Below, piece after piece: positions 18,043 to 23,873 of a stretch of 23,873 nt of DNA. The stretch is taken from NCBI RefSeq assembly GCF_025143365.1, contig NZ_JALXPE010000060.1, forward strand, positions 1 to 23,873, given 5' to 3'. Source of the DNA: Microbacterium sp. p3-SID336. Lineage in GTDB: Bacteria; Actinomycetota; Actinomycetes; Actinomycetales; Microbacteriaceae. The translations under genes were made by a program, and so were the position numbers. The notes beneath the pieces were generated by a model, which searched no databases, was not told the origin of the DNA, and saw nothing but the letters and a program-made list of their open reading frames with translations. Every line of letters starts with the position of its first letter. Within the stretch, counting starts at the first letter, position 1.

Positions 18043-18537
18043 TCAGCTGCGCTCCCAGATGGCGGCTGACTGCGCGCCGACGCCGGGCGCATGGATGAGC
18101 TGTCCGTTGCGGCCGCCGCGCGCAAAGGTGGCCACGACCGCGGGCGGCACCTCGGCCGGATCCACGGGACGGTCGAGCCACGCACAGTCCCGTACATGCA
18201 CGAGGTCGGCAGCCGCCGCCGCGGGCGCGTCGTCGTACCGCCACGGCCCCGTCAGCCGCCCGAGCCACAGCAACCCGTCGGCATCGCGCGTCCACACGAA
18301 CGCGCCGTCGGGCAGCGCGGCGAACCGCTCAAGCCGCCGGGCCGTGCGCTCCCCGTGGCGCGCATCGACCGCGGCGAGCGCGGCGGCCAGGTCGCGCGGG
18401 GTCTCCTCCACCCGACCGCCCATGCCGCACACGCCGTTCGCGAGCGCCCGCTCCACGGCGAGCCCGCGCGGCATGCTGTCGTCGCGCGAGCGCATCGGCG
18501 CCCGGTAGACCGGCGTGGTGTCGGGGTCGCGCGGCAC
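18043..18537 (-). CDS. Small protein with an EVE/PUA-like domain (putative modified-nucleic-acid reader)
   Basis: 164 aa from GTG 18537, two bases after the stop of the phosphoesterase gene; an in-frame ATG at 18495 would give 150 aa. Not a family I can name exactly. The order of patterns resembles the EVE-like N-terminal modules of Mrr-type enzymes: GVCGMGG, a helical stretch ending ARRLERFAALPDG, a strand AFVWTRDADGLLWLG, then RLTGPWRYDD, DLVHVRDCAWLDRPVDPAEVPPAV, and a C-terminal Ile-rich strand. The G-R-L-T-G-x-W-x-Y-D ... V-R-D-x-x-W-L series is the telling part. No nuclease, helicase or membrane part is attached. Immediate coupling to the phosphoesterase suggests a shared task; this is inference. 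Confidence 0.7.
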   Translation of the reverse strand: MPRDPDTTPVYRAPMRSRDDSMPRGLAVERALANGVCGMGGRVEETPRDLAAALAAVDARHGERTARRLERFAALPDGAFVWTRDADGLLWLGRLTGPWRYDDAPAAAAADLVHVRDCAWLDRPVDPAEVPPAVVATFARGGRNGQLIHAPGVGAQSAAIWERS

Positions 18538-18539
18538 CC

Positions 18540-19037
18540 TCACGGCACCGGCACCAGGGTCGCCGCGATGTGCTCCCCGTCGATCACGACCTGCATCAGG
18601 GTGCACACGGGCTGACGCCGCCGGTCCGTGGGCGACCCGGGGTTGAGCAGCCGGAGGCCGCGCGGCGTCACCGTGTCCCACGGAATGTGCGAGTGGCCGA
18701 ACACGAGCAGGTCGTCGTCCGGGAAGGCCGCGTCCATGCGCTTCTCCCGCCCGGTCGCGGCGCCGGTCTCGTGCACGACGGCCACCCGGACGCCCTCCGC
18801 CGTGAAGCGGGCGACCTCGGGCAGCACCGCCCGGATCTCCTGGCCGTCGTTGTTGCCGTACACCCCGTGCAGCAGCCGCGCGCGTGACCGCAGGAGCTCG
18901 ACCGTGGCGAGATCCACCCAATCCCCGGCGTGCACGACCACATCGGCCTCGTCGACGGCGCGGAGCACCGCATCGGGCAGGCGCCGCGCGCGACGGGGCA
19001 CATGGGTGTCGGCGAGCAGCAGCAGTCGTGTCGTCAT
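18540..19037 (-). CDS. YfcE/MJ0936-type metallophosphoesterase
   Basis: Calcineurin-like phosphodiesterase, probably dimetal (Mn/Ni), 165 aa, cytoplasmic. All metal motifs are visible: Asp10-x-His12 (ADTHVP), GDW (38-40), GNND (61-64, a common variant of GNHD), His89 (VVHE), and GHSH (114-117), ending in the family's NPGSPTDRR. Members cleave small phosphodiesters, but the physiological substrate is generally unknown. Start ATG 19037 has GGGGAGAG about 6 nt upstream and a -10 TAGAGT at 19072-19067. It is divergent from the MHS transporter and leads the gene for the EVE-like protein. Confidence 0.92.
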   Translation of the reverse strand: MTTRLLLLADTHVPRRARRLPDAVLRAVDEADVVVHAGDWVDLATVELLRSRARLLHGVYGNNDGQEIRAVLPEVARFTAEGVRVAVVHETGAATGREKRMDAAFPDDDLLVFGHSHIPWDTVTPRGLRLLNPGSPTDRRRQPVCTLMQVVIDGEHIAATLVPVP

Positions 19038-19066
19038 CGTCCGCTCTCCCCGCCTCGTTCCTCCCG

Positions 19067-19072
19067 ACTCTA
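19067..19072 (-). promoter_or_regulatory. Putative -10 box of the metallophosphoesterase gene
   Basis: TAGAGT on the minus strand; a start near 19060 leaves about 23 nt of leader containing the GGGGAGAG ribosome site. Contrast with the leaderless genes in the window. Confidence 0.4.
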
Positions 19073-19138
19073 CGCGGCGGTGGCCCGCACGACGCGCGGA
19101 GGGGCCGTCATCGCGTACAGCGAACTCCCAGGAAGGCG

Positions 19139-19144
19139 TAGACT
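19139..19144 (+). promoter_or_regulatory. Putative -10 box of the MHS transporter gene
   Basis: TAGACT; initiation would fall near 19151, at the left edge of an inverted repeat (19152-19170). No clear -35. Confidence 0.35.
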
Positions 19145-19151
19145 CGCCCGG

Positions 19152-19170
19152 GTCCCGGTATACCAGGGAC
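19152..19170 (+). promoter_or_regulatory. Operator-like dyad upstream of the MHS transporter
   Basis: GTCCCGGTATACCAGGGAC: a perfect GGTATACC core (19157-19164) inside complementary GTCCC/GGGAC arms. The GGTATACC core resembles operators of GntR-family repressors. It lies at the predicted start of transcription, where a bound repressor would block initiation; as RNA it could form a small hairpin. Confidence 0.5.
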
Positions 19171-19184
19171 GGATCGGAGACCCC

Positions 19185-20651
19185 TTGAGCACCGCCCCCG
19201 CCCCCGCCCCCGCGAACCCTCGCTCGCGCGTCATCACCGCGAGCCTCGTGGGTACGACCATCGAGTTCTACGACTTCTACGTCTATGCGACGGCGGCCGT
19301 GCTCGTGTTCCCCACGCTGTTCTTCCCCAGCACCAACGACACCGCGTCGCTGCTGTCGTCGTTCGCCGTGTTCGGCGCGGCGATGGTCGCCCGCCCCATC
19401 GGCGCCGTCGTGTTCGGCCACTTCGGCGACAAGTTCGGACGCAAGGCCACCCTCGTCGCCTCGCTGCTCACGATGGGCATCGCGACCTTCGTGATCGGCC
19501 TGCTGCCGACCTTCCAGCAGATCGGCTGGGTGGCCCCGCTGCTGCTGCTGATCCTCCGACTCGCGCAGGGCTTCGCGCTGGGCGGCGAATGGTCCGGCGC
19601 GGCCCTGGTCGCCACCGAGAACGCGCCGAAGGGCAAGCGCGCCTGGTACGGCTCCTTCCCGCAGCTGGGTGCGCCGCTGGGCTTCATCATCGCGAACGGC
19701 ATCTTCCTCGCGATCAACTTCGCCCTCCCCCACCCCGAGGACCCGGCGCTGAAGTCGGAGGCGTTCCTCTCCTGGGGCTGGCGCGTGCCGTTCCTGTTCT
19801 CAGCCGTCATGGTGATCATCGGTCTGTGGGTGCGACTGCGCCTGGTCGAGTCCGACACGTTCAAGAAGGCCGAGCAGAAGGGCGCGATCCGCAAGCTGCC
19901 CCTGGCCACGGTGTTCCGCCACCACTGGAAGCAGCTGATCCTCGGCACGTTCATCATGCTGGCGACGTACGTGCTGTTCTACCTGATGACGAACTTCACC
20001 CTCACGTACGGGACGAAGGCCGCCGACCTGGAGACCGCGTCGGCCGCGGCACGGGCGGCCGCGGAGGCGACCGGGAAGGACTTCGACCCCAGCGCCTTCG
20101 CCGCACAGTTCTACCCGGGGCTCGGCTTCGGCTACACCGACTTCGTGCTCATGCAGATCATCGGCGTCGTGTTCTTCGGCATCTTCACGCTGCTGTCCGG
20201 CCCGATCGCCGACGCCATCGGCCGCCGCAAGCTGCTGCTGTGGGTCACGGGACTCATCGTGCTGTTCGGGCTGTCGTTCAACCTGTTCCTGCTCCCGCAG
20301 GCGGACCCCAAGTTCACCGGGGCGCTGACGCAGGCGTTCCTGGTGTTCGGCTTCATGCTGATGGGCACCACGTTCGGACCGATGGGCGCCCTGCTGCCGG
20401 AGCTGTTCCCGACCAACGTGCGCTACTCCGGGTCGGCCATCGCCTACAACGTGTCGTCGATCCTCGGTGCGGCCGTGGCTCCGTTCATCGCGGTCGCTCT
20501 GTGGGCGGCGGTGGGCGGCGAGCCGTGGCTCGTGGGCGTCTACCTGTCGTCCATGGCGGTGCTGACGTTCGTGGCGCTCATCTTCACGCCGGAGACGAAG
20601 GACCACGACTACGAGGACGACCTCGGTCTCGCCGCCGCCGTCGAGCTCTAG
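19185..20651 (+). CDS. MHS-family major facilitator, metabolite:H+ symporter
   Basis: Twelve-helix cytoplasmic-membrane transporter of the metabolite:H+ symporter (MHS; ShiA/ProP/KgtP) family; substrate probably an organic acid, shikimate-type compound or betaine, not decidable here. 488 aa from TTG 19185, chosen because GGAGA lies 4 nt upstream. The N-terminus is a short Ala-Pro run coded by CGCCCC hexamer repeats. Family marks: TTIEFYDFYVY (22-34), motif A GHFGDKFGRKATL (78-90), LRLAQGFALGGEWSGAALVATE (central MHS signature), and FLSWGWRVPFLFS. An Ala-rich hydrophilic loop (about residues 282-305) sits before helix 8. A hairpin terminator follows. Confidence 0.93.
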   Translation: MSTAPAPAPANPRSRVITASLVGTTIEFYDFYVYATAAVLVFPTLFFPSTNDTASLLSSFAVFGAAMVARPIGAVVFGHFGDKFGRKATLVASLLTMGIATFVIGLLPTFQQIGWVAPLLLLILRLAQGFALGGEWSGAALVATENAPKGKRAWYGSFPQLGAPLGFIIANGIFLAINFALPHPEDPALKSEAFLSWGWRVPFLFSAVMVIIGLWVRLRLVESDTFKKAEQKGAIRKLPLATVFRHHWKQLILGTFIMLATYVLFYLMTNFTLTYGTKAADLETASAAARAAAEATGKDFDPSAFAAQFYPGLGFGYTDFVLMQIIGVVFFGIFTLLSGPIADAIGRRKLLLWVTGLIVLFGLSFNLFLLPQADPKFTGALTQAFLVFGFMLMGTTFGPMGALLPELFPTNVRYSGSAIAYNVSSILGAAVAPFIAVALWAAVGGEPWLVGVYLSSMAVLTFVALIFTPETKDHDYEDDLGLAAAVEL

Positions 20652-20663
20652 GGCACGGACTCC

Positions 20664-20699
20664 AGAACGGCTGCACTCCGCATGGGGTGCAGCCGTTCT
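20664..20699 (+). terminator. Terminator hairpin after the MHS transporter gene, probably bidirectional
   Basis: Perfect 13-bp stem AGAACGGCTGCAC (20664-20676) / GTGCAGCCGTTCT (20687-20699) with a 10-nt loop. It lies between two converging genes, so it can serve both. Confidence 0.8.
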
Positions 20700-20720
20700 C
20701 GCATATCCGGCCTCGCCTGC

Positions 20721-21104
20721 TCAGAGGACCACGACGTCGCAGTAGCGCATCGCGGTCTTCGCCAGGCGTCGATCGAGCGTGAGCAACGGCACGCCGAGTG
20801 CCTCCGCGAGCGCGACGTATCCCGCGTCGTACGCGGAGACGTCGTCACGGAGGGTCCAGATGCGCGGGATGAGTCGACGCAGCGGATGCCGCGTGATCTG
20901 CATCGACAGGAACGCATCCAGTGCCTCACGGGCGACATGCGCCGGAACCCTGTGGGCCAGCGCGAGCCGCCGCAGCACCGAGACCACCTCGATGTCGAGC
21001 CCCGCGTGAGCGTGGAGCGGCCCCGCGTGCGTCCACGGCGACGACGAGAGAAGCGCGTCGACCGCGGCGGAGGCATCGAGGACGGCGGGCCCCGTCGTCG
21101 TCAC
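20721..21104 (-). CDS. PIN-domain toxin ribonuclease (VapC/FitB type)
   Basis: Toxin of a type II toxin-antitoxin pair, a Mg2+-dependent RNase; related VapC toxins cut tRNA or rRNA. 127 aa. The four acidic residues of the PIN active site are all there: Asp10 (VLDASA), Glu39 (DIEVVSVLRR), Asp93 (SAYDAGYVALAEALG) and Asp111 (LLTLDRRL). Thus it looks intact. The GTG start at 21104 overlaps the antitoxin stop as GTGA, the usual translational coupling that keeps toxin below antitoxin. Name left open because VapC and FitB cannot be told apart from sequence alone. Confidence 0.92.
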   Translation of the reverse strand: MTTTGPAVLDASAAVDALLSSSPWTHAGPLHAHAGLDIEVVSVLRRLALAHRVPAHVAREALDAFLSMQITRHPLRRLIPRIWTLRDDVSAYDAGYVALAEALGVPLLTLDRRLAKTAMRYCDVVVL

Positions 21105-21361
21105 GTACCGACCTGGGCCTCGTGCTCCGAGCGCTCCTCATCACGCGCGGACAGGATCCCCTCCCGCGTGAGCGCCACGCCCGCGGCGCCCGCCCTGGCC
21201 TTCGAGGCGGCGATGACCTCGGCGTTGCTGCGGTAGCGCACGAGCTCTTCGAGCTCGCGGGCGACATAGTCGGAGAGCGACATGCGCTCCTGCGCGGCGC
21301 GCTCTTTCAGACGGGCGTGGACCTCGTCGGGAAGGTTCCTCACTTGCAGCATGCGACCCAT
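21101..21361 (-). CDS. Ribbon-helix-helix antitoxin (FitA/VapB type)
   Basis: 86 aa. An N-terminal ribbon-helix-helix DNA-binding domain of the FitA kind (MLQVRNLPDEVHARLKERA, then MSLSDYVARELEELV) is followed by a C-terminal tail (about 50-86) that would wrap the PIN toxin. As in other such pairs it should bind its own promoter. ATG 21361 lacks a ribosome site; an in-frame ATG at 21352 is possible. A weak -10 (GATGCT, 21373-21368) lies 6 nt upstream, fitting a leaderless start. Two CATG-centred palindromes 11 bp apart overlap this promoter. Confidence 0.9.
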   Translation of the reverse strand: MGRMLQVRNLPDEVHARLKERAAQERMSLSDYVARELEELVRYRSNAEVIAASKARAGAAGVALTREGILSARDEERSEHEAQVGT

Positions 21362-21372
21362 GGTTCCAGCAT

Positions 21373-21392
21373 CACATGTGCTGCGCATGCGC
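21373..21392. promoter_or_regulatory. Paired CATG palindromes in the antitoxin promoter, candidate antitoxin operator
   Basis: CACATGTG (21373-21380) and GCGCATGCGC (21383-21392) are perfect palindromes whose centres are 11 bp apart, about one helical turn. They lie between the presumed -35 and -10 of the toxin-antitoxin operon. Confidence 0.45.
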
Positions 21393-21419
21393 GAAAGGCG
21401 AACCTGTGGAAAACGCGGC

Positions 21420-21463
21420 GTCAACATCTATTGACTCCGGTGTCCACGTCAATGATCATTGAC
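21420..21463. promoter_or_regulatory. Two matching dyads GTCAA-N6-TTGAC upstream of the small HTH gene
   Basis: GTCAACATCTATTGAC (21420-21435) and GTCAATGATCATTGAC (21448-21463) share identical arms and spacing, 28 bp centre to centre. The second is a perfect palindrome, 18 bp with its flanking bases. The first overlaps a -35 (TTGACT, 21431-21436); the second overlaps the -10 position (GATCAT, 21454-21459, 17-nt spacer) and ends 1 nt before the ribosome site AAGGAGG. Confidence 0.6.
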
Positions 21464-21476
21464 GAAGGAGGTTCCC

Positions 21477-21686
21477 ATGACGCTGAAGACCGCGATCGAC
21501 CAGGCCGAGGGCGGCGAACCGCTCGCCGAACTGCATCGGCTCGCCGCCCTGCGGACCGAGCTCGCCCGGGCCGAGGAGGCTCAGGTGCGTCGCGCCCGGA
21601 ACGACGGCTACTCGTGGCAGGCGATCGCGAGCGCGCTCGGCGTGACCAAGCAGGCCGCGCACCGACGGTTCGGTCGCGCCACCTGA
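21477..21686 (+). CDS. Small helix-turn-helix protein
   Basis: 69 aa from ATG 21477, with a near-perfect ribosome site (AAGGAGG, 21465-21471), so clearly translated and perhaps strongly. The N-terminal half is a charged helix (LAELHRLAALRTELARAEEAQVRR would continue as one helix). The C-terminal part is an HTH of the resolvase/sigma-region-4 sort: YSWQAIASALGVTKQAAHRR (about 45-64). No sensor or effector domain. It lies between the divergent toxin-antitoxin pair and the ABC exporter; the twin dyads in its promoter make self-regulation likely. Target genes are unknown. Confidence 0.85.
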   Translation: MTLKTAIDQAEGGEPLAELHRLAALRTELARAEEAQVRRARNDGYSWQAIASALGVTKQAAHRRFGRAT

Positions 21687-21762
21687 GCCGTACAGCCCCC
21701 GCATAGGAAACCACTGGCCGGCGAGTACGGTCGAAGTACCCTTCCCCAGATCGAGGTCCCGC

Positions 21763-23649
21763 ATGTCCACCACGGCGACAGCACGCCGGCGCGGTCGGGG
21801 CGCCACGCCCGACGGCCCCCGCGCCACCTTCCGCCAGCTCCTCCCCTTCCTCTTCGAGCACAAGCGCACGCTGATCGTCGTGGCCGTGCTGAGCGTCATC
21901 GGCGCCGCGACCTCGCTCGTGCAGCCGCTGCTGGTGGGGCAGGTCATCGAAGCCGTGCAGACGGACGGCACGATCGGGGTGCTCGTCTGGCTCCTCGTCG
22001 GCTTCGTGATCGTGTCGTCGATCATCTCCGGCTTCCAGCACTACCTGCTGCAGCGGACCGGCACGGCCGTCGTCTACTCCAGCCGCCGGAAGCTGATCGC
22101 CCGGATCCTGCACCTGCCGACCGCCGAATTCGACGCGCGCCGGACCGGAGACCTCGTCTCGCGGGTCGGCACCGACACCACCCTCCTATACGCCGTGCTC
22201 ACCCAGGGCCTCGCGGATGCGGTGGGCAACGCCGTGCTCTTCCTCGGGGCGCTGATCGCCATGCTCGTGATCGACCCGATCCTGCTGCTGCTGATCGTCG
22301 TCGTGATCGGGGTCTCGGTCGCCGTCGTGGTGGCCCTCAGCGGCCGCATCCGCACGGCCTCCACGGCCCAGCAGGAGAAGGTCGGCGAGCTCGCCTCCGG
22401 CGTGGAGCGCGCCGTGGGCTCGATCCGCACCATCCGCGCCTCCGGCGCCGCCGAGCGCGAGACCGCCGCGGTGACCGAGATGGCGTCGCAGGCCTACGGC
22501 ATCGGCGTGCGCATCGCGAAGATCTCCTCCCTCGTCGTGCCGGTCGCCGGCATCGCCCTGCAGCTCTCGCTGCTCGTGGTCCTGGGCGTCGGCGGCTTCC
22601 GCGTCGCGGCGGGCGCGATCTCCATCGCCGACCTCATCGCGTTCGTCATGTTCCTCTTCCTGCTCGTGATGCCGCTCGCCTCCACCTTCGGCGCCATCAC
22701 CTCGGTCAACCAGGCGCTCGGCGCCCTCGGCCGCATCCAGGAGGTGCTCGACCTGCCCACCGAGACGCAGGACGACGCCGCCACCGCGGCCGCGCTCCCC
22801 CGCGAGACCGATGACCCCGCGGCCCCCGCGATCGAGTTCCGCGACGTGCGGTTCCGCTACCCCGAGAACGTCGTCGCCGCCCGCCGGGCCGCCGCGAAGG
22901 AGGCGCAGACGCTGCTCGCCGACGCGCATCTGGAGGCCGCGGAGGCGGAGGCCCCCGATCCGCAGGACCACGAGGTGCTGCGCGGCGTCTCGTTCGCCGT
23001 GCCGCGGGGCGCTCGTGTCGCCCTCGTGGGGCCGAGTGGTGCGGGCAAGAGCACGATCCTCTCCCTCATCGAGCGCTTCTACGACCCGACGGGCGGCTCG
23101 ATCCGCCTCCGCGGCCACGACGTCCGCACGTACCCCCGCGAGGAGCTGCGCAGCCACTTCGGCTACGTCGAGCAGGATGCGCCGACGCTCGCCGGCACGC
23201 TCGCGGAGAACCTGCGCCTCGCCTCGCCGGATGCCTCCGATGCCGATTGCGAGCGGGTGCTCCGGGCGGTGAACCTCGGCGACGTGCTGGAGCGCAGCCC
23301 ACTCGGCGTGGATGCCCCGGTCGGCGAGGACGGCGTCATGCTCTCCGGAGGCGAGCGCCAGCGGCTCGCGATCGCCCGCGCCCTGCTGACCGATGCGCCG
23401 ATCCTGCTGCTGGACGAGTCGACGTCCTCGCTCGACGGTGTGAACGAGCAGCGCATGCGCGAGGCGATCGACGCGGTCGCGACCGACCGCACGCTCGTGG
23501 TGATCGCCCACCGGCTCTCCACCGTGGTCGACAGCGACCTGATCGTGGTGCTGCAGGACGGCGTCGTCGTCGGTCAGGGTACGCACGCGGAGCTCGTCGA
23601 GTCGACGCCGCTCTACCGCGACCTCGCCCGCCACCAGCTGCTCGCCTGA
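21763..23649 (+). CDS. ABC exporter half-transporter (fused permease and ATPase)
   Basis: 628 aa: a six-helix ABC transmembrane domain (about 25-330) joined to a nucleotide-binding domain (about 352-628). It should work as a homodimer or heterodimer exporting lipids, drugs or peptides; substrate unknown. ATPase motifs: GPSGAGKST (Walker A, about 423), Q-loop VEQD (469), signature LSGGERQRLAIARALL (527-542), Walker B ILLLDEST (547-554) and H-loop IAHRLST (about 582), all intact. Oddity: after the A-loop Tyr (FRYP) there is an Ala/Glu-rich insertion of about 30 residues (22864-22968) before VLRGVSF. ATG 21763 has GAGG about 8 nt upstream. No partner ABC gene is in the window. Confidence 0.93.
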   Translation: MSTTATARRRGRGATPDGPRATFRQLLPFLFEHKRTLIVVAVLSVIGAATSLVQPLLVGQVIEAVQTDGTIGVLVWLLVGFVIVSSIISGFQHYLLQRTGTAVVYSSRRKLIARILHLPTAEFDARRTGDLVSRVGTDTTLLYAVLTQGLADAVGNAVLFLGALIAMLVIDPILLLLIVVVIGVSVAVVVALSGRIRTASTAQQEKVGELASGVERAVGSIRTIRASGAAERETAAVTEMASQAYGIGVRIAKISSLVVPVAGIALQLSLLVVLGVGGFRVAAGAISIADLIAFVMFLFLLVMPLASTFGAITSVNQALGALGRIQEVLDLPTETQDDAATAAALPRETDDPAAPAIEFRDVRFRYPENVVAARRAAAKEAQTLLADAHLEAAEAEAPDPQDHEVLRGVSFAVPRGARVALVGPSGAGKSTILSLIERFYDPTGGSIRLRGHDVRTYPREELRSHFGYVEQDAPTLAGTLAENLRLASPDASDADCERVLRAVNLGDVLERSPLGVDAPVGEDGVMLSGGERQRLAIARALLTDAPILLLDESTSSLDGVNEQRMREAIDAVATDRTLVVIAHRLSTVVDSDLIVVLQDGVVVGQGTHAELVESTPLYRDLARHQLLA

Positions 23650-23873
23650 CGCCGCAGCCGAGGTCCCGGCTCTCCGCCGCCACCGCGTCTTCCTCCCATC
23701 GGCGGAGCGGGTCCGGACGCGAGACCGAGATGGGCGCGTCGGCAGACACCACGAAGGCGGGGCGTCTGAGACCACTCAGCCATGGGTTCGTCTCGGATGC
23801 CCCGCCTTCGCGGGTCTGGTCTCGGCCCGGAGGCCGAAGGTGCCGGCTCCCCCGAACCGGCACCGGTCTGTGG
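23650..23873. other. Non-coding tail with several nested hairpins
   Basis: No convincing gene. A 12-bp perfect stem CGAAGGCGGGGC (23752-23763) / GCCCCGCCTTCG (23799-23810) encloses a smaller hairpin CTGAG-ACCA-CTCAG (23766-23779). CGAGACC (23720-23726) can pair with GGTCTCG (23818-23824) around it. Two more hairpins follow: TCGGCC/GGCCGA (23822-23837) and GGTGCCGG/CCGGCACC (23839-23864). It may hold the exporter terminator, a structured RNA, or both; the window ends inside it. Confidence 0.4.

Noticed and set aside
19193..19212. CGCCCC hexamer run at the 5' end of the MHS transporter gene considered as a phase-variation tract
   Set aside because: The unit is a multiple of three, so copy change only alters an Ala-Pro run and cannot switch the frame; three copies is also short.
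23839..23864. C-rich loop hairpin considered as part of a 6C RNA
   Set aside because: Only one C-run loop with five Cs is seen; the 6C motif needs two hairpins with six or more Cs each. The window edge prevents a full check, but the evidence is too thin.
23781..23873. Short plus-strand frame starting ATG at 23781 and running off the edge (MGSSRMPRLRG...)
   Set aside because: No ribosome site, overlaps several perfect hairpins, and low-complexity Gly/Pro/Ala content; more likely non-coding.

Overview
The window is GC-rich (about 70 %) chromosomal DNA of an actinobacterium. Gene content, frequent GTG/TTG starts, TANNNT -10 boxes set right against start codons, and the protein sequences suggest Microbacteriaceae, most likely Microbacterium; this assignment is inferred from the look of the proteins, not from a search. 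There are no rRNA, tRNA, IS or CRISPR elements, and nearly all of it reads as ordinary, densely packed chromosome.

Layout. 1-4198 (minus strand): nhaA -> mazG-like -> hisS -> a secreted or membrane-anchored SGNH hydrolase cut by the left edge. The mazG-hisS stretch holds three separate tandem-repeat tracts. 4277-8476 (plus): ppc (anaplerotic oxaloacetate) followed by gdhA (NADP-type glutamate dehydrogenase), closed by a strong hairpin terminator. 8552-12756 (minus): mfd, then a left-handed beta-helix protein of the gamma carbonic anhydrase family that has lost all its metal ligands. 12940-13803 (plus): an Fpg/Nei DNA glycosylase, divergent from mfd. 13879-17493 (plus): an FMN riboswitch followed by the overlapping ribD-ribE-ribBA-ribH operon, a complete route from GTP and ribulose-5-phosphate to riboflavin apart from the phosphatase step. 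17547-17906: a small four-helix membrane protein with its own promoter. 18043-19037 (minus): a YfcE-type metallophosphoesterase coupled to a small protein that looks like a free-standing EVE/PUA-like domain. 19185-20651 (plus): an MHS-type major facilitator with an operator-like dyad in its leader and a hairpin terminator. 20721-21361 (minus): a FitA/FitB (VapBC-like) toxin-antitoxin pair. 21477-21686 (plus): a 69-residue HTH protein, divergent from the antitoxin, with two matching GTCAA-N6-TTGAC dyads in the shared regulatory region. 21763-23649 (plus): an ABC exporter half-transporter. 23650-23873: non-coding, with several nested hairpins.

The points most worth following up are: a shared leaderless-promoter architecture (TANNNT ending 6-7 nt before the start codon) at five genes; the ligand-less gamma-CA homologue; the EVE-like protein coupled to a phosphoesterase; the two dyad sets between the toxin-antitoxin pair and the HTH gene; and the cluster of unrelated tandem repeats in and beside the mazG-like gene. 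No clearly new multi-gene defence or biosynthetic system is visible.
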